64,000 bases of DNA from Bacillus kexueae (GCF_022809095.1 NZ_JALAZE010000002.1:372001-436000); one strand, 5' to 3'. Positions 29,273 through 41,722 are shown, counted from the stretch's first letter. A program made the numbers and translations. The notes: a model not told the origin generated them from the sequence alone.

Positions 29273-29745
29273 GACTAGATATGGACTTAGTAGATGAGAC
29301 TGGAAAATTAACAGAAGAAGACACACATCTTTTGACCGAATTGCTTGAATTTGCTGCTTCTGAAGAAAAAGTAGCTGAAGGTGCAGAGCTTTCGGTGACG
29401 ATTGTAACCAATGACCAGATACAAGAAATTAACCGAGAATACCGCGGAAAGGATCAACCTACAGATGTCATTTCCTTTGCTTTAGAAGAAATGGGAGAAG
29501 GCGAAGTAGCGATACAAGGCGAGGATTTACCAATCACTCTTGGTGATATTATTATTTCCGTGGAAAAGGCACAAGAGCAAGCGGAAGAATACGGACACTC
29601 CTTTCAACGTGAATTAGGGTTTTTAGCTGTTCATGGCTTTTTGCACCTATTAGGATATGATCATATGACAGAAGAGGAAGAAAAAGTCATGTTTACTAAA
29701 CAAAAAGAGCTTTTGGAGAAGTATGGCCTCCATCGATCCATATAA
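29269..29745 (+). CDS. ybeY: Endoribonuclease YbeY, rRNA maturation factor
   Basis: Zinc protein of 158 residues active in 16S rRNA 3'-end maturation and ribosome quality control. The metal site [11 protein letters not shown] (about 122-132, HxxxHxxxxxH) and the family block [16 protein letters not shown] (about 62-77) are intact. The TTG start overlaps the pgpH stop by 4 bases, indicating translational coupling. dgkA overlaps its end by 23 bases. Confidence 0.97.
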   Translation: MRLDMDLVDETGKLTEEDTHLLTELLEFAASEEKVAEGAELSVTIVTNDQIQEINREYRGKDQPTDVISFALEEMGEGEVAIQGEDLPITLGDIIISVEKAQEQAEEYGHSFQRELGFLAVHGFLHLLGYDHMTEEEEKVMFTKQKELLEKYGLHRSI

Positions 29746-30109
29746 GTCAAAGACGAAGCGGTTAATGCAGAGTTTTCGCTATGCCTTAAATGGAATATTG
29801 GCAACGGCTAAAAGTGAAATGAACTTTCGTATTCATCTCGTGGCTTCGGTTTTCGTAATTGTAGCGGGAGTTTATTTTCAGCTTTCTCACGTTGAGTGGA
29901 TTGTTCTATTCTTGTTGATAGGTGGCATGCTTTCGTTAGAGTTAATGAACACGGCGATTGAACATGTCGTGGATTTAGTGACAGAAGAATATAAACCGTT
30001 AGCAAAATTAGCGAAAGATGCAGGAGCAGGTGCTGTTTTCGTATTTTCAATTATTTCTGTCATTATCGGCCTAATGATTTTTTTACCTAAAATTTATACT
30101 ATTCAATAG
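29723..30109 (+). CDS. dgkA: Undecaprenol/diacylglycerol kinase
   Basis: Integral membrane kinase of 128 residues. In Gram-positives this family phosphorylates undecaprenol, recycling the lipid carrier for cell wall synthesis. Three membrane helices (about 35-52, 55-75 and 98-124) and the active-site signature [14 protein letters not shown] near 73-86 are present, followed by [15 protein letters not shown]. The start overlaps the end of ybeY by 23 bases, so it depends on the same transcript. Confidence 0.95.
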   Translation: MASIDPYKSKTKRLMQSFRYALNGILATAKSEMNFRIHLVASVFVIVAGVYFQLSHVEWIVLFLLIGGMLSLELMNTAIEHVVDLVTEEYKPLAKLAKDAGAGAVFVFSIISVIIGLMIFLPKIYTIQ

Positions 30110-30133
30110 TTATAATTTTCTGATAATTTACAA

Positions 30134-30162
30134 TGGAAATATACAGCGGCTTCATGTAAAAT
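30134..30162 (+). promoter_or_regulatory. Possible promoter for cdd-era
   Basis: TGGAAA, 17-base spacer, TAAAAT; 43 bases before the cdd ATG. The -35 is a weak match. Confidence 0.4.
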
Positions 30163-30181
30163 AATAAGTAGAAGCTGCTAG

Positions 30182-31502
<1,321 letters not shown>

Positions 31503-31610
31503 TTTAGCTCAATTAACAATTTCTGTTTCACATGAAAATGAGACGAAGTGGTCAAGATATGATGTAAGGGATTTGGCTTCTAACTCTTAAGTGAGGAAGG
31601 TGGGTTTATC

Positions 31611-31754
31611 ATGTTAGATTTCACCTGGAAAGTATTCACTCAAACCGGAAGTATTGATACGTACCTTCTCTTTAAAGAACTTGAAAAGGAAAATGGGGAT
31701 GGTACGGAAGCGCAAGAAGATGAACTAGCTGAACTTGATTTTCCTGTATCGTAG
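31611..31754 (+). CDS. yqzL: YqzL family small protein (47 aa)
   Basis: Short frame recognised by translation: it begins MLDFTWKVFTQTGSIDTYLL, continues FKELEKENG, and has an acidic tail ending LDFPVS. It agrees with what I recall of the 47-residue YqzL family, found between era and recO in Bacillus. The Shine-Dalgarno is aaggtggg. The function is unknown. 27 bases separate it from recO, so co-transcription is likely. Confidence 0.9.
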   Translation: MLDFTWKVFTQTGSIDTYLLFKELEKENGDGTEAQEDELAELDFPVS

Positions 31755-31781
31755 TGCTAGCCTTATGGATGGTGAACACGA

Positions 31782-32534
31782 TTGCTATATAAATGTGAAG
31801 GAATAGTCATTCGGACATCTGATTATGGAGAGACGAATAAAGTCGTAACGATTTTCACACGTGAAAATGGGAAAGTTGGGGTAATGGCAAGAGGGGCGAA
31901 GAAACCTAGTAGTCGGCTCTCGGCTATTACCCAACTTTTTACTTATGGGACATTTCTTTTTCAAAAAGGTTCTGGATTAGGAAGCTTACAGCAAGGAGAG
32001 ACGATACAATCGATGCGGTCTGTCCGAGAAGATATTTTCTTAACGGCGTATGCTTCTTATATAACAGAGCTTCTTGACAAAGGGACAGAAAATGAAAAAG
32101 GAAACCCATTTTTATTCGAATTATATTTACAGTCTTTGAAATATTTAGCTGATGGAATTGACCCGGATGTGCTTGTTCATATATTTGAAATGAAAATGTT
32201 GAATGTATTGGGGCTATATCCTAATTTAAATGAATGTGTTAGTTGTGGAGCGAAAGAAGGAACATTTCACTTTTCCTTACGTGAAAATGGGTTTATTTGT
32301 CATCGTTGTTTTCAACATGATCCCTATCGCTTATCCATTTCGCAAAATGTGGTGAAGTTATTACGGCTATTCTATTATTTAGATTTGTCAAGACTCGGGC
32401 AAGTATCGGTAAAAAATGAAACGAAAAAAGAATTGAAATGGGTGATTGATGAGTATTATAAAGAATACTCAGGAATCGTATTGAAATCGAAGCGATTTTT
32501 AAATCAACTTGATCAATTAAGGAATTCTTTATAG
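31782..32534 (+). CDS. recO: DNA repair protein RecO
   Basis: Recombination mediator of 250 residues that helps load RecA with RecR and anneals strands. The N-terminal OB fold begins [20 protein letters not shown] (TTG start), a helical middle follows, and the zinc knuckle CVSCG ... CHRC lies near 152-184. The start is placed by alignment to the family; only a weak ggtg precedes it. Confidence 0.95.
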   Translation: MLYKCEGIVIRTSDYGETNKVVTIFTRENGKVGVMARGAKKPSSRLSAITQLFTYGTFLFQKGSGLGSLQQGETIQSMRSVREDIFLTAYASYITELLDKGTENEKGNPFLFELYLQSLKYLADGIDPDVLVHIFEMKMLNVLGLYPNLNECVSCGAKEGTFHFSLRENGFICHRCFQHDPYRLSISQNVVKLLRLFYYLDLSRLGQVSVKNETKKELKWVIDEYYKEYSGIVLKSKRFLNQLDQLRNSL

Positions 32535-32539
32535 AAAAG

Positions 32540-32568
32540 TTGACAAGTCCATTTTTTTTCATTACTAT
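32540..32568 (+). promoter_or_regulatory. SigA-type promoter of glyQS
   Basis: Perfect TTGACA (32540-32545), 17-base spacer, TACTAT (32563-32568), just upstream of the T-box leader. Confidence 0.75.
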
Positions 32569-32597
32569 TCAAGTAACTACATATATACGTATTGCAG

Positions 32598-32789
32598 TGA
32601 TAGAAAGGAGTACCTACGATATTCATAAAAAGCGACCTTAGGATGGTGCGAGCTAAGGTATGAACCGTAGGGAAGGGCGTTCTGGAGCAAATTTAGTATA
32701 AAAGAGGCTGGCAATTGTCAGCAAATAGGGTGGAACCGCGGGTTACTCTCGTCCCTATGCAGATGAGTGCATAGAGATGAGAGTTTTTT
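32598..32789 (+). promoter_or_regulatory. Glycine T-box riboswitch
   Basis: tRNA-sensing leader for glyQS. The T-box core AGGGTGGAACCGCG is at 32727-32740. Stem I runs from about 32602 to 32682, with base pairs AGAA/TTCT and CCTACG/CGTAGG, an AGTA-type specifier loop and a terminal stem CCTTAG/CTAAGG. GGC within GAAGGGC (about 32671-32678) is the probable glycine specifier. The competing terminator is CTCTC.TC.CTATGC / GCATAG.GA.GAGAG followed by T6 (32746-32789). Uncharged tRNA-Gly would stabilise the antiterminator and switch the operon on. Confidence 0.95.
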
Positions 32790-32841
32790 ATGTTTGTACA
32801 CGAAAAAGCAAAAATAGGAAAACTTTATGGAGGTGTCCAGT

Positions 32842-33729
32842 ATGAATATTCAAGATATGATTTTAACGTTGCAAAAGCACTGGTCTGATCATGGATGTAT
32901 TTTAATGCAAGCGTATGATGTGGAAAAAGGTGCGGGGACAATGAGTCCGTACACGTTCTTAAGAAGTATAGGACCGGAGCCTTGGAATGTTGCTTATGTA
33001 GAACCGTCAAGACGACCTGTAGATGGACGCTACGGTGAGAATCCTAACCGATTATATCAACATCATCAATTTCAAGTAATTATGAAGCCATCACCTACAA
33101 ATATTCAAGAAATTTACTTGGATTCATTACGAGCGCTGGGGATCGACCCTTTAAAGCATGATATTCGTTTTGTAGAAGATAACTGGGAGGCGCCTACTCT
33201 TGGTGCAGCAGGACTTGGTTGGGAAGTATGGTTAGATGGAATGGAAATTACACAATTCACGTATTTCCAACAAGTCGGTGGATTGGAATGCAACCCTGTA
33301 TCCGTTGAGATTACATACGGTATTGAGCGACTTGCTTCCTACATCCAAGATAAGGAAAATGTCTTTGATTTAGTATGGACGGATGGTTTTACAGTCCGAG
33401 ATATTTTCTTAATGCCTGAATATGAGCATTCTAAATATACGTTTGAAACTTCAGATACAGAAATGCTATTTAACTTATTTAACATTTATGAGAAGGAAGC
33501 TCATCGTCAAATGGACAATGGACTTGTTCACCCAGCGTATGACTATGTTCTTAAATGCTCGCATACATTCAATCAATTAGATGCAAAAGGGGCAATATCT
33601 GTAACGGAAAGAACGGGATATATTGGTCGTGTTCGTAATTTAGCTCGTAAAGTGGCAAAAACGTTTTATGAGGAAAGAGAACGTTTAGGCTTTCCGATGT
33701 TAAAGGAGGAGGGGAACAATCATGAGTAA
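32842..33729 (+). CDS. glyQ: Glycyl-tRNA synthetase alpha subunit
   Basis: Catalytic subunit of the bacterial alpha2beta2 glycyl-tRNA synthetase, 295 residues, same length as in B. subtilis. Contains [20 protein letters not shown] (about 60-79) and [20 protein letters not shown] near 115-134. The ATG at 32842 follows ggaggtg; the upstream in-frame ATG at 32827 lies before that Shine-Dalgarno and is not used. It overlaps glyS by 8 bases. Confidence 0.98.
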   Translation: MNIQDMILTLQKHWSDHGCILMQAYDVEKGAGTMSPYTFLRSIGPEPWNVAYVEPSRRPVDGRYGENPNRLYQHHQFQVIMKPSPTNIQEIYLDSLRALGIDPLKHDIRFVEDNWEAPTLGAAGLGWEVWLDGMEITQFTYFQQVGGLECNPVSVEITYGIERLASYIQDKENVFDLVWTDGFTVRDIFLMPEYEHSKYTFETSDTEMLFNLFNIYEKEAHRQMDNGLVHPAYDYVLKCSHTFNQLDAKGAISVTERTGYIGRVRNLARKVAKTFYEERERLGFPMLKEEGNNHE

Positions 33730-35779
33730 GCGTGATTTACTACTTGAAATTGGCTTAGAAGAAATGCCTGCGCGCTTTGTATCTCAAGCTAGTGAGCAAC
33801 TAAAGCAAAAGGTTGAACAGTGGTTAAGTGATCACAAACTTTCCTTTGAGTCAATTCAAAAGTTTTCAACACCAAGAAGATTAACAGTGTTAGTGACAAA
33901 TGTAGATGAGAAACAAGATGACATTCAAGAAGAAGCAAAAGGACCTGCTAAAAAAATTGCTCTTGATGCCGATGGTAATTGGACGAAAGCGGCAATCGGA
34001 TTTTCAAGAGGACAAGGAGCTTCTGTAGAAGATATCTTCTTTAAAGAAATTAATGGTGTTGAGTACGCATTTGTCGAGAAATTTGTAAAAGGGCAAGAAA
34101 CGAAACATTTAATTGGAGAGTTAAAAGCGGTAATCGAAGGCCTTTCATTCCCGAAAAATATGAAATGGGGAAGCTATTCTCTTCGATATGTGCGCCCTAT
34201 CCAATGGTTAGTTGTTATGTTTGGAAATGAAGTCATTCCTTTTGAAATCACAGATATTCGAACAAATAATGTGACTGTTGGTCATCGATTTATTGGGGAA
34301 AATGCTTCAATTCCTGAACCATCTATGTATGAAGAAGTCTTACTCGAACAACACGTAATCGCAGACGAAAAGAAGCGTAAAAACCTTATTCGTGAGCAGT
34401 TAAAAGAGTTAGAACAAGAGAATCAATGGGTCATTCCAGTTGATGAAGATTTATTAGAAGAAGTAACGAATCTCGTGGAGTATCCAACAGCGCTGTTCGG
34501 CTCATTCGAAAAAGACTATTTAAATCTTCCTGAAGAAGTACTTGTAACTACGATGAGAGAACATCAGCGTTACTTCCCAGTAAAAGATCAAAGTGGACAA
34601 TTACTTCCGTATTTTGTTACAGTTCGAAACGGAAATCGCGATCATCTAGAGAATGTTGCTCGCGGTAACGAAAAAGTACTTCGTGCTCGCTTATCGGATG
34701 CAAACTTCTTTTATCAAGAAGACCAGAAGCTATCTATTGAGAAAGCGATTGAAAAGCTTGATAAAATTGTCTTCCATGAAGAACTAGGAACGGTTGGAGA
34801 AAAAGTAAAACGCGTCGTTAAGCTTTCTGCCAAGCTAGCAGAAAAACTTCAATTATCTGAACAACAAACAAAAGATATTGAAAGAGCAGCTTCGATTGCG
34901 AAATTTGACTTAGTTACACAACTTGTGTACGAGTTCCCAGAATTACAAGGTATAATGGGTGAAAAATATGCACGATTAAAAGGTGAGCGTGAAGACGTTG
35001 CAATTGCTATTAATGAACACTACATGCCTCGTCACGCGGAAGATAATGCTCCGTCGTCTGTCGTAGGTGCAGTTGTAGGTTTGGCGGATAAATTAGATAC
35101 AATTGCAGGATTCTTCTCTATTGGAAACATCCCATCAGGATCACAAGATCCATACGCGTTACGTAGACAAGCAAGTGGTGTCGTACAAACATTAATCTCG
35201 AAAAAATGGCGTTTTACATTAGAAGAGCTTTTTGAATTGGCTGCTGAGCCATTCACGAAACATGAAAATTTATACGAGGAATGGAAAGCATTCTTCCAAA
35301 TGCGTGTGAAACATTTATTACAAGAATCTAGTATTCGTTATGATATTATTGATGCAGTTCTTGGTTCTTCTATTCACGAAGTCAATGCATATATTGAGCG
35401 TGCTGAAGTATTAAAAGATAAACTTCATGAAGACGACTTTAAAGAAGTAGCTGAAGCATTATCGCGCGTTCTTAACATTTCGAAAAAAGGTGAAGTGTCA
35501 GTAATTAATGAATCACTCTTTGAGAAAGAGGAAGAAAAAGACCTTTATCAAGCATATTTAAAACTAAGAGATCAATATTTAGCGCTCACTGATAAAGGAG
35601 AATTCGAAAAAGCCTTTGACCTGTTGAAAGGACTAAAAGATGTGATTAACTCATATTTTGACGGAATTATGGTAATGGCAAATGATGAAAATCTTCGTCG
35701 AAATCGTTTAGCTCAAATGGTTGAACTCGCACGTCTTATCACATCTTTTGCAAATATTAATAGCATTGTCGTAAAATAA
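33722..35779 (+). CDS. glyS: Glycyl-tRNA synthetase beta subunit
   Basis: Beta subunit of 685 residues needed for tRNA binding. Starts [20 protein letters not shown], with [20 protein letters not shown] near 141, [12 protein letters not shown] near 277, and an HD-like and DALR anticodon-binding C-terminus. It is translationally coupled to glyQ through the 8-base overlap and followed by a strong terminator. Confidence 0.98.
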   Translation: MSKRDLLLEIGLEEMPARFVSQASEQLKQKVEQWLSDHKLSFESIQKFSTPRRLTVLVTNVDEKQDDIQEEAKGPAKKIALDADGNWTKAAIGFSRGQGASVEDIFFKEINGVEYAFVEKFVKGQETKHLIGELKAVIEGLSFPKNMKWGSYSLRYVRPIQWLVVMFGNEVIPFEITDIRTNNVTVGHRFIGENASIPEPSMYEEVLLEQHVIADEKKRKNLIREQLKELEQENQWVIPVDEDLLEEVTNLVEYPTALFGSFEKDYLNLPEEVLVTTMREHQRYFPVKDQSGQLLPYFVTVRNGNRDHLENVARGNEKVLRARLSDANFFYQEDQKLSIEKAIEKLDKIVFHEELGTVGEKVKRVVKLSAKLAEKLQLSEQQTKDIERAASIAKFDLVTQLVYEFPELQGIMGEKYARLKGEREDVAIAINEHYMPRHAEDNAPSSVVGAVVGLADKLDTIAGFFSIGNIPSGSQDPYALRRQASGVVQTLISKKWRFTLEELFELAAEPFTKHENLYEEWKAFFQMRVKHLLQESSIRYDIIDAVLGSSIHEVNAYIERAEVLKDKLHEDDFKEVAEALSRVLNISKKGEVSVINESLFEKEEEKDLYQAYLKLRDQYLALTDKGEFEKAFDLLKGLKDVINSYFDGIMVMANDENLRRNRLAQMVELARLITSFANINSIVVK

Positions 35780-35785
35780 TTAAAA

Positions 35786-35818
35786 GACGATTATCCATTG
35801 GATAATCGTCCTTCTTTT
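35786..35818 (+). terminator. Terminator after glyQS
   Basis: GACGATTATCC, loop ATT, GGATAATCGTC, then CTTCTTTT; a perfect 11-bp stem. Confidence 0.92.
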
Positions 35819-36009
35819 CACTTGACTCTTTTCTATAGGTTATTTTCGTGTACATGGTGTCTTTTTGTCATGCATTGATGGAAGACTTAAAGCAAAAGGT
35901 TGGGACTCCGGTGAGCAGCTCGATCCGAAACTAGAAAGACCGTCCCAACGGGAAGCATCCGCCTTTCGCTAAAAAACTCTGTAATGAAATGTTTTCACTA
36001 TTCAACAAG
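35819..36009. repeat. Structured intergenic remnant (repeat-like)
   Basis: No gene. GTTGGGAC (35899-35906) and GTCCCAAC (35942-35949) are perfect 8-bp arms around a GC-richer loop, followed by GGGAAGCATCCGCC. Composition stands out from the AT-rich surroundings and resembles the degenerate repeat-like stretches near 61910-62060 and 62640-62700. Confidence 0.4.
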
Positions 36010-36039
36010 TTGAAATAGTATATAATAATTTTATATAGT
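36010..36039 (+). promoter_or_regulatory. Possible promoter of ccpN with overlapping inverted repeat
   Basis: TTGAAA (36010-36015), 18-base spacer, TATAGT (36034-36039). TTCAAC-AA-GTTGAA (36001-36014) overlaps the -35 and could be an operator. Confidence 0.5.
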
Positions 36040-36089
36040 ATGGCATAATTAGATTGAGTTGAACGTTGAACTTGTGTTCATTAAAGGTG

Positions 36090-36728
36090 GTGAGGACGAT
36101 AGAACTGAACAAACGCCAAGAACAGATTTTGCAAATCGTGAAAGATAATGGTCCAATAACAGGTGAGCATATCGCTGATCAATTGAATTTAACTCGCGCG
36201 ACATTAAGACCTGACCTTGCAATATTAACAATGGCAGGGTATTTAGAAGCTCGTCCGCGAGTGGGCTATTTCTATACGGGAAAATCGGGTTCTCAACTAT
36301 TAAGTGATAAAGTAAAGAAGCTTCAAGTAAAAGATTTTCAATCCATTCCCGTTGTTGTTCATGAAAACGTTTCAGTTTATGATGCGATTTGTACAATGTT
36401 TTTAGAAGACGTTGGAACGTTAATTGTCGTTGATGATCGCTCTTTACTAGTCGGCATATTATCTAGAAAAGATTTATTAAGGGCAAGTATTGGAAAACAA
36501 GACTTAACCTCGATTCCTGTACACATTATTATGACGAGAATGCCGAATGTAACGGTTTGTAAAAAAGATGATCTCATTATTGATGTGGCAAAAATTTTAA
36601 TTGAAAAACAAATCGATGCTTTGCCTGTTGTAAAAGAAATTGAAGAAGGTTATGAAGTAACAGGAAGAGTAACGAAGACGAATATGACGAAGATACTCGT
36701 AGGGCTTGTTGAAGATGAGATTATCTAA
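36090..36728 (+). CDS. ccpN: Transcriptional repressor CcpN (HTH plus CBS pair)
   Basis: Repressor of 212 residues. The N-terminal winged helix has [23 protein letters not shown] then [28 protein letters not shown], and two CBS domains follow (about 80-205, nucleotide sensing). In B. subtilis CcpN represses gluconeogenic gapB and pckA in the presence of glucose. The start is uncertain: GTG at 36090 gives the same length as B. subtilis CcpN, but the Shine-Dalgarno AAAGGTGG overlaps it. It runs into ppsR. Confidence 0.92.
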   Translation: MRTIELNKRQEQILQIVKDNGPITGEHIADQLNLTRATLRPDLAILTMAGYLEARPRVGYFYTGKSGSQLLSDKVKKLQVKDFQSIPVVVHENVSVYDAICTMFLEDVGTLIVVDDRSLLVGILSRKDLLRASIGKQDLTSIPVHIIMTRMPNVTVCKKDDLIIDVAKILIEKQIDALPVVKEIEEGYEVTGRVTKTNMTKILVGLVEDEII

Positions 36729-36748
36729 TGGATTTGGGGGGAGTGGCT

Positions 36749-37561
36749 TTGAGTAGTCGAATTTTATACGTCGTATCAGATTCTGTGGGGGAAACAGCAG
36801 ATTTAGTGGTGAAAGCGGCCATTAGTCAATTTAATGGTGCGGCCAATAATACACTAGTAAAACGAATCCCATACGTAGAAGATAAAGAAACGATTAAAGA
36901 AGTTGTTCAATTAGCTAAATTGGATAATGCAATCATATGCTTTACGCTTGTTGTTCCTGAACTGCGATCATTCTTATTGCAAGAAGCAAAAGCGCAAGGT
37001 GTAGTATATCATGATATTATAGGTCCACTCATCGACAAAATGGAGACAGCATATGAGATAACTCCTAAATATGAACCAGGACGAGTACGAAAATTAGATG
37101 ACGACTATTTCAAAAAGGTAGAAGCGATTGAATTTGCTGTGAAATATGACGATGGGCGAGATCCTCGTGGAATAATGAAGGCGGATATAGTACTTGTCGG
37201 TGTGTCACGTACATCTAAAACACCATTATCCCAATACTTAGCATTAAAACGTTTTAAAGTTGCAAATGTCCCAATTGTACCAGAAGTCGATCCACCTGAA
37301 GAATTATTTAAAGTGTCTCCTAAAAAGTGTATCGGATTAAAGATTAGTCCTGAAAAACTCAACTTTATTCGAAAAGAAAGACTGAAAGCTTTAGGATTAA
37401 ATGACCAAGCTTTTTATGCCAATATTGATCGAATTAAAGAGGAAATTGAGTACTTTGAGAAGGTCGTGGATCGAATTGGATGCCAAGTTATTGATGTGTC
37501 CAACAAAGCGGTAGAAGAAACGGCTAATATTATTCAAAATATTATGTCTCAGTCGAAGTAG
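36749..37561 (+). CDS. ppsR: Putative pyruvate, phosphate dikinase regulatory protein
   Basis: Bifunctional kinase/pyrophosphorylase family protein (DUF299, YqfL) of 270 residues. In other bacteria it switches pyruvate phosphate dikinase or PEP synthase by ADP-dependent phosphorylation. The P-loop-like motif [15 protein letters not shown] lies near 151-165. In B. subtilis YqfL lies with CcpN and modulates gluconeogenic expression. I chose TTG at 36749 because ggggggag sits 5 bases before it; an ATG at 36728 overlaps the ccpN stop but precedes that Shine-Dalgarno. No dikinase gene is in the window. Confidence 0.92.
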   Translation: MSSRILYVVSDSVGETADLVVKAAISQFNGAANNTLVKRIPYVEDKETIKEVVQLAKLDNAIICFTLVVPELRSFLLQEAKAQGVVYHDIIGPLIDKMETAYEITPKYEPGRVRKLDDDYFKKVEAIEFAVKYDDGRDPRGIMKADIVLVGVSRTSKTPLSQYLALKRFKVANVPIVPEVDPPEELFKVSPKKCIGLKISPEKLNFIRKERLKALGLNDQAFYANIDRIKEEIEYFEKVVDRIGCQVIDVSNKAVEETANIIQNIMSQSK

Positions 37562-37658
37562 AGAATCGAGAGATGAATGGTGTCGGAAAAAAGTGATTTA
37601 AAAATGAAATGAATACGGAGGCTAACTCATAAAAATAAGGGTGACGCCTACAATAAGG

Positions 37659-37684
37659 ATACTCGACTTTGTCGAGTATTCTTA
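37659..37684 (+). terminator. Terminator after ccpN-ppsR
   Basis: ATACTCGAC, loop TTT, GTCGAGTAT, then TCTTATC; perfect 9-bp stem, modest U-tract. Confidence 0.7.
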
Positions 37685-37951
37685 TCGTTTGTAAAGCAAA
37701 AATATCGAGGGCTTTGGAAATATATTTCAAGAAAAAAATAATAGCGAAATGAAAAGGTTTGTATTATAATAAAAAATTGTGATAAAATTATTCACTTTTA
37801 GGTTTAGACTTGAAAAAATACGAATAAACTATCTACTGTAAGTTGTCAAGGTTTTTTAAAGAAAAATATTCGACAAATCAAAGGTTGCTCACTCTCACTT
37901 TTTTCTTGAATCAAAAGAAGGAATCTCCAAAGTAATGGAGAAAATAGAAAT
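37685..37951. other. Intergenic region before yaiI-dnaG-sigA
   Basis: AT-rich, no gene. Holds the promoter at 37759-37788 and a leader of about 150 bases. The yaiI Shine-Dalgarno is weak (ggag 12 bases upstream of the ATG). Confidence 0.5.
37759..37788 (+). promoter_or_regulatory. SigA-type promoter of yaiI-dnaG-sigA
   Basis: TTGTAT (37759-37764), 18-base spacer, TAAAAT (37783-37788). Position fits the main vegetative promoter of the sigA operon. Confidence 0.6.
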
Positions 37952-38401
37952 ATGGTGAAAATATTTGTCGATGCAGATGCATGTCCAGTAAAAAAAGAAA
38001 TATTGCTAGTAGCTTCACGTTATGATATACCCGTTCACTTTGTAGCTTCCTACGCTCATATGTCTACTGTAAAACAGCAGGGTAGCTGGGTATATGTGGA
38101 CAGTGAAAAGGAATCAGTCGACCTATATATCATGAATAATATTAATACAGCTGACATTGCCATTACGCATGATATAGGTTTGGCGAGCATCTTGTTGAAG
38201 AAGCAAGTTACGGTCCTTTCACCGAAGGGTAATTTGTACAGTGAGGACTCAATTGAAACTTCTTTATATCTTCGGTATATTTCGGCAAAAGAACGACGAA
38301 GTGGTCACATGACAAAGGGACCAAAGAAATTCTCAAAACAAGATCGAATTCATTTTACCAAAGTCTTAGAAAAAATTTTGTCGAATTATGCAGGAGATTA
38401 A
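37952..38401 (+). CDS. yaiI: YaiI/YqxD family protein (UPF0178)
   Basis: Protein of 149 residues with a PIN-like fold. The N-terminal acidic motif FVDADACPVKKE (about 5-16) and DIAITHDIGLAS near 70 are diagnostic, and the tail has a basic RRSGHMTKGPKKFSKQDR segment. A nuclease function is suggested for the fold but not shown. It is the first gene before dnaG, as in B. subtilis (yqxD). Confidence 0.93.
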   Translation: MVKIFVDADACPVKKEILLVASRYDIPVHFVASYAHMSTVKQQGSWVYVDSEKESVDLYIMNNINTADIAITHDIGLASILLKKQVTVLSPKGNLYSEDSIETSLYLRYISAKERRSGHMTKGPKKFSKQDRIHFTKVLEKILSNYAGD

Positions 38402-38438
38402 AAAACTTTCAAGAATATATAATCACGGAGTGTTTTAG

Positions 38439-40241
38439 ATGGGAAAAAGAATTCCCGACGAAGTTGTTGAACAAGTTCAAAAATCATCCGACATCGTGGA
38501 TGTGGTTGGAGAATATGTCCAACTAAAGAAGCAAGGCCGCAATTATTTTGGACTTTGTCCGTTTCATGGAGAAAATACTCCGTCTTTTTCCGTTTCTCCA
38601 GAAAAGCAAATTTATCATTGCTTCGGATGTGGTGCTGGCGGTAATGTGTTCTCCTTTTTAATGCAATTAGAAGGAATGACCTTCACTGAAGCAGTGGCCC
38701 GACTTGCCGAACGTTCAGACATTTCGTTGCCAGATACAATACTCACATTGGATAGTGAATCATCCAAAACGAATTCTGATACTGAACGCATGATCGAAGC
38801 AAATGAACTTATAAAGAAATTTTACCATCATTTGTTATTAAATACAAAGGAAGGACAGCAAGCGTTAAATTACTTGCTTGAGAGAGGATTTACGGAGGAG
38901 CTTATCCGTACATTTGAAATAGGTTATGCCTTGAAAAGTTGGGACTTCATAACGAAATTCCTCGTGAAACGGGGCTACAAACCTGAGCTCTTAGAGAAGG
39001 CTGGGATTGTAATTCAAAAAGAGGACGGAACATATTTTGATCGTTTTCGTGACCGAATTATGTTTCCGATTAAAAATCATCAAGGCAAAACGATTGCTTT
39101 TTCAGGAAGAGTGTTACAAAAGGATGATCAACCTAAATATTTAAATAGTCCTGAAACAGCCATATTCAACAAACGAAAAATATTATATAACTTTCACCTA
39201 GCAAGGCTACATATTCGAAAACAGCAAGAAGTTGTTTTATTTGAAGGATTTGCTGATGTCATTTCGGCTGTAAAATCAGGTGTTCGACACTCGATTGCAA
39301 CGATGGGAACGTCATTGACGGATGAACAAGCGAAAATTATTAGTCGTAATGCTCAAACTGTAGTAATTTGCTATGATTCCGATCACGCTGGTATCGAAGC
39401 TACTTTTCGAGCTGCAAAAGTACTTCAAGACACAAGTTCGACGATAAGGGTAGCACAACTTCCAGAAGGTTATGACCCTGATGACTACATCAATCAGTTC
39501 GGCGAGGAGAAATTTCGAAGTGATGTAATAGGGGCAAGTGTCACGTTAATGGCATTTAAAATGAATTACTACAGAAAAGGGAAAAACCTTCAAGATGAGG
39601 CCGAGCGATTAGCGTATATTGAAGAGATTATGACTGAACTCAGTCAATTATCGAACGAGGTAGAACAAGAATTATATTTAGGGCAATTATCTGAAGAATT
39701 CTCTATCTCAAAAGAGACGCTAAAATCGCAATTAAAGAAACGTTTGTCGAAAAACAATAAGCGTACAAATGAGCAAATGGTAAAGGGTGAACCTCAATTT
39801 CGAGTTCAACAACGTCCTTTGCTTCCTGCTTACCACAATGCAGAACGAATGTTATTAGCGCATATGTTGCGTAACCAAGACGTAGCAGAACGAGTATTGC
39901 ATGAAGTGGGAGTTGACTTTAATATTGAGGAGCATAAAGCCATTGCAACTTATTTATATGCCTTTTATGAAGAAGGTCATGAGCCTGATATAAGCCTTTT
40001 TCTTAGTAAGCTCCCAAATGATCAAGTTCGCCGAATTGTTTCAGAGATTGCCATGATGAATATTTCTTCTGAGTTTAATGAAAAGGAAATAAAGGATTAT
40101 ATTACCCATGTGTCGAAACAGAAAGAAATGTCCATCCTAAATGAAAAGGAAGCAGAAAGGCGAGAAGCAGAAAGGCAAAAGGATTATGTAAAGGCTGCAC
40201 AAATAGCTATGGAGTTAATCCAATTGAAAAAAGGAAATTAA
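38439..40241 (+). CDS. dnaG: DNA primase
   Basis: Primase of 600 residues that makes RNA primers at the replication fork. The CHC2 zinc domain has [10 protein letters not shown] near 40 and CFGCGAGG near 61. The catalytic core includes the TOPRIM glutamate in LFEGFADV near 267 and the aspartates in DSDHAG near 313. A C-terminal helicase-binding domain (about 450-600) follows. The length is close to B. subtilis DnaG. The middle gene of the macromolecular-synthesis operon. Confidence 0.98.
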   Translation: MGKRIPDEVVEQVQKSSDIVDVVGEYVQLKKQGRNYFGLCPFHGENTPSFSVSPEKQIYHCFGCGAGGNVFSFLMQLEGMTFTEAVARLAERSDISLPDTILTLDSESSKTNSDTERMIEANELIKKFYHHLLLNTKEGQQALNYLLERGFTEELIRTFEIGYALKSWDFITKFLVKRGYKPELLEKAGIVIQKEDGTYFDRFRDRIMFPIKNHQGKTIAFSGRVLQKDDQPKYLNSPETAIFNKRKILYNFHLARLHIRKQQEVVLFEGFADVISAVKSGVRHSIATMGTSLTDEQAKIISRNAQTVVICYDSDHAGIEATFRAAKVLQDTSSTIRVAQLPEGYDPDDYINQFGEEKFRSDVIGASVTLMAFKMNYYRKGKNLQDEAERLAYIEEIMTELSQLSNEVEQELYLGQLSEEFSISKETLKSQLKKRLSKNNKRTNEQMVKGEPQFRVQQRPLLPAYHNAERMLLAHMLRNQDVAERVLHEVGVDFNIEEHKAIATYLYAFYEEGHEPDISLFLSKLPNDQVRRIVSEIAMMNISSEFNEKEIKDYITHVSKQKEMSILNEKEAERREAERQKDYVKAAQIAMELIQLKKGN

Positions 40242-40289
40242 TGTTTTTTATAGATGTACTGCTGTATGAGTCTGGAAGGAGGGGATCCT

Positions 40290-41405
40290 ATGGCTGAAAA
40301 ACAAACCCATGCCGAAGTTTCCTTAGACCAAGTAAAAGATCAAATCGTCGAGCTGGGTAAAAAGCGTGGAGTGTTATCATACGAAGAAATTGCTGAACGT
40401 ATGTCAAACTTCGACGTTGATTCAGACCAAATGGATGAATATTACGAATATTTAAGTGATCAAGGTATCGAACTAGTCGGTGAAAATGGAGAAGATGAAG
40501 ATCCAAATCTCCAAGATTTAGCAAAAGAAGACGATGAAGAATTTGATTTAAATGATTTAAGCGTTCCACCAGGTGTAAAAATTAACGACCCTGTTCGAAT
40601 GTATTTAAAAGAAATTGGACGCGTTGATTTATTATCAGCTGACGAAGAAATTGAATTGGCAAAGCGAATTGAAGAGGGCGACGAAGAAGCGAAAAGAAGA
40701 CTTGCGGAAGCAAACCTACGCCTTGTTGTTAGTATTGCGAAACGCTATGTTGGACGCGGAATGTTATTTTTAGATTTAATTCAAGAAGGTAATATGGGTC
40801 TTATGAAGGCGGTAGAAAAATTCGATTACCGCAAAGGATATAAGTTTAGTACGTATGCAACATGGTGGATTCGTCAAGCAATTACCCGTGCGATTGCTGA
40901 CCAAGCAAGAACAATCCGTATTCCAGTTCATATGGTAGAAACCATCAATAAACTAATCCGTGTTCAACGTCAGTTGCTTCAAGATTTAGGTCGTGAACCA
41001 TCTCCAGAAGAGATTGCTGAAGACATGGATTTAACACCGGATAAAGTAAGAGAAATTTTAAAAATTGCTCAAGAGCCGGTTTCATTAGAAACGCCAATTG
41101 GTGAAGAAGATGATTCTCATCTTGGCGACTTCATTGAAGATCAGGAAGCAACATCGCCTTCTGAACACGCTGCTTATGAGCTATTAAAAGAGCAGTTAGA
41201 AGACGTTCTTGATACGTTAACTGATCGTGAAGAAAACGTTTTGCGCTTGCGTTTCGGATTAGATGATGGTCGTACACGCACATTAGAAGAAGTCGGAAAA
41301 GTTTTCGGTGTGACACGTGAGCGAATCCGACAAATTGAAGCGAAAGCACTTCGTAAATTACGTCATCCGAGTAGAAGTAAACGTTTAAAAGACTTTTTAG
41401 AATAG
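40290..41405 (+). CDS. sigA: RNA polymerase primary sigma factor SigA
   Basis: Housekeeping sigma factor of 371 residues, the same length as B. subtilis SigA. The acidic region 1.1 is short; region 1.2 is [16 protein letters not shown] near 109, and regions 2.1-2.4 include [20 protein letters not shown] and [20 protein letters not shown]. Region 4.2 holds [20 protein letters not shown]. The ATG at 40290 follows aaggagggg; 12 further open codons upstream are not coding. Confidence 0.99.
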   Translation: MAEKQTHAEVSLDQVKDQIVELGKKRGVLSYEEIAERMSNFDVDSDQMDEYYEYLSDQGIELVGENGEDEDPNLQDLAKEDDEEFDLNDLSVPPGVKINDPVRMYLKEIGRVDLLSADEEIELAKRIEEGDEEAKRRLAEANLRLVVSIAKRYVGRGMLFLDLIQEGNMGLMKAVEKFDYRKGYKFSTYATWWIRQAITRAIADQARTIRIPVHMVETINKLIRVQRQLLQDLGREPSPEEIAEDMDLTPDKVREILKIAQEPVSLETPIGEEDDSHLGDFIEDQEATSPSEHAAYELLKEQLEDVLDTLTDREENVLRLRFGLDDGRTRTLEEVGKVFGVTRERIRQIEAKALRKLRHPSRSKRLKDFLE

Positions 41406-41411
41406 AATTTC

Positions 41412-41441
41412 AAAGGGCAGACCTAGTTGTCTGTCCTTTTT
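41412..41441 (+). terminator. Terminator after sigA
   Basis: AAAGGGCAGAC, loop CTAGTT, GTCTGTCCTTTTT. Confidence 0.88.
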
Positions 41442-41498
41442 GTTTGCCATTGTATAGACGAGCATTTCGGATTAAATTATTTGGATGCAAGTAAAATA

Positions 41499-41512
41499 TG
41501 GAACCGTTATCA
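41499..41512 (+). promoter_or_regulatory. Upstream cre-like site (CcpA)
   Basis: TGGAACCGTTATCA agrees with the catabolite-responsive consensus TGWNANCGNTNWCA at 13 of 14 positions. It lies about 190 bases upstream of the acyl-CoA dehydrogenase promoter, so the role is unclear. Confidence 0.4.
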
Positions 41513-41687
41513 TGAACTTTGAACACTAGGTATACAGTTATTTTACTGAATCTTCATGTTTTTTGCAAACGGTTGTCAGAATAATTCCAAAACTTTTTGC
41601 GGTAGTTTCAAGGGTAATTAGTAAGTAAAGTTGTGAATATATACTGCTTTATCCAATTCATAAAATAAATACAAAAAATTTTAAATA

Positions 41688-41717
41688 TTGAGAAAAAGTT
41701 CTTTTGTTATATATAAT
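41688..41717 (+). promoter_or_regulatory. SigA-type promoter of the acyl-CoA dehydrogenase gene
   Basis: TTGAGA (41688-41693), 18-base spacer, TATAAT (41712-41717). Confidence 0.7.
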
Positions 41718-41722
41718 ATAGT

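Noticed and set aside
41573-41588. Third cre-like site (TTGCAAACGGTTGTCA) upstream of the acyl-CoA dehydrogenase gene
   Set aside because: Half-sites are spaced one base too far apart for the consensus.
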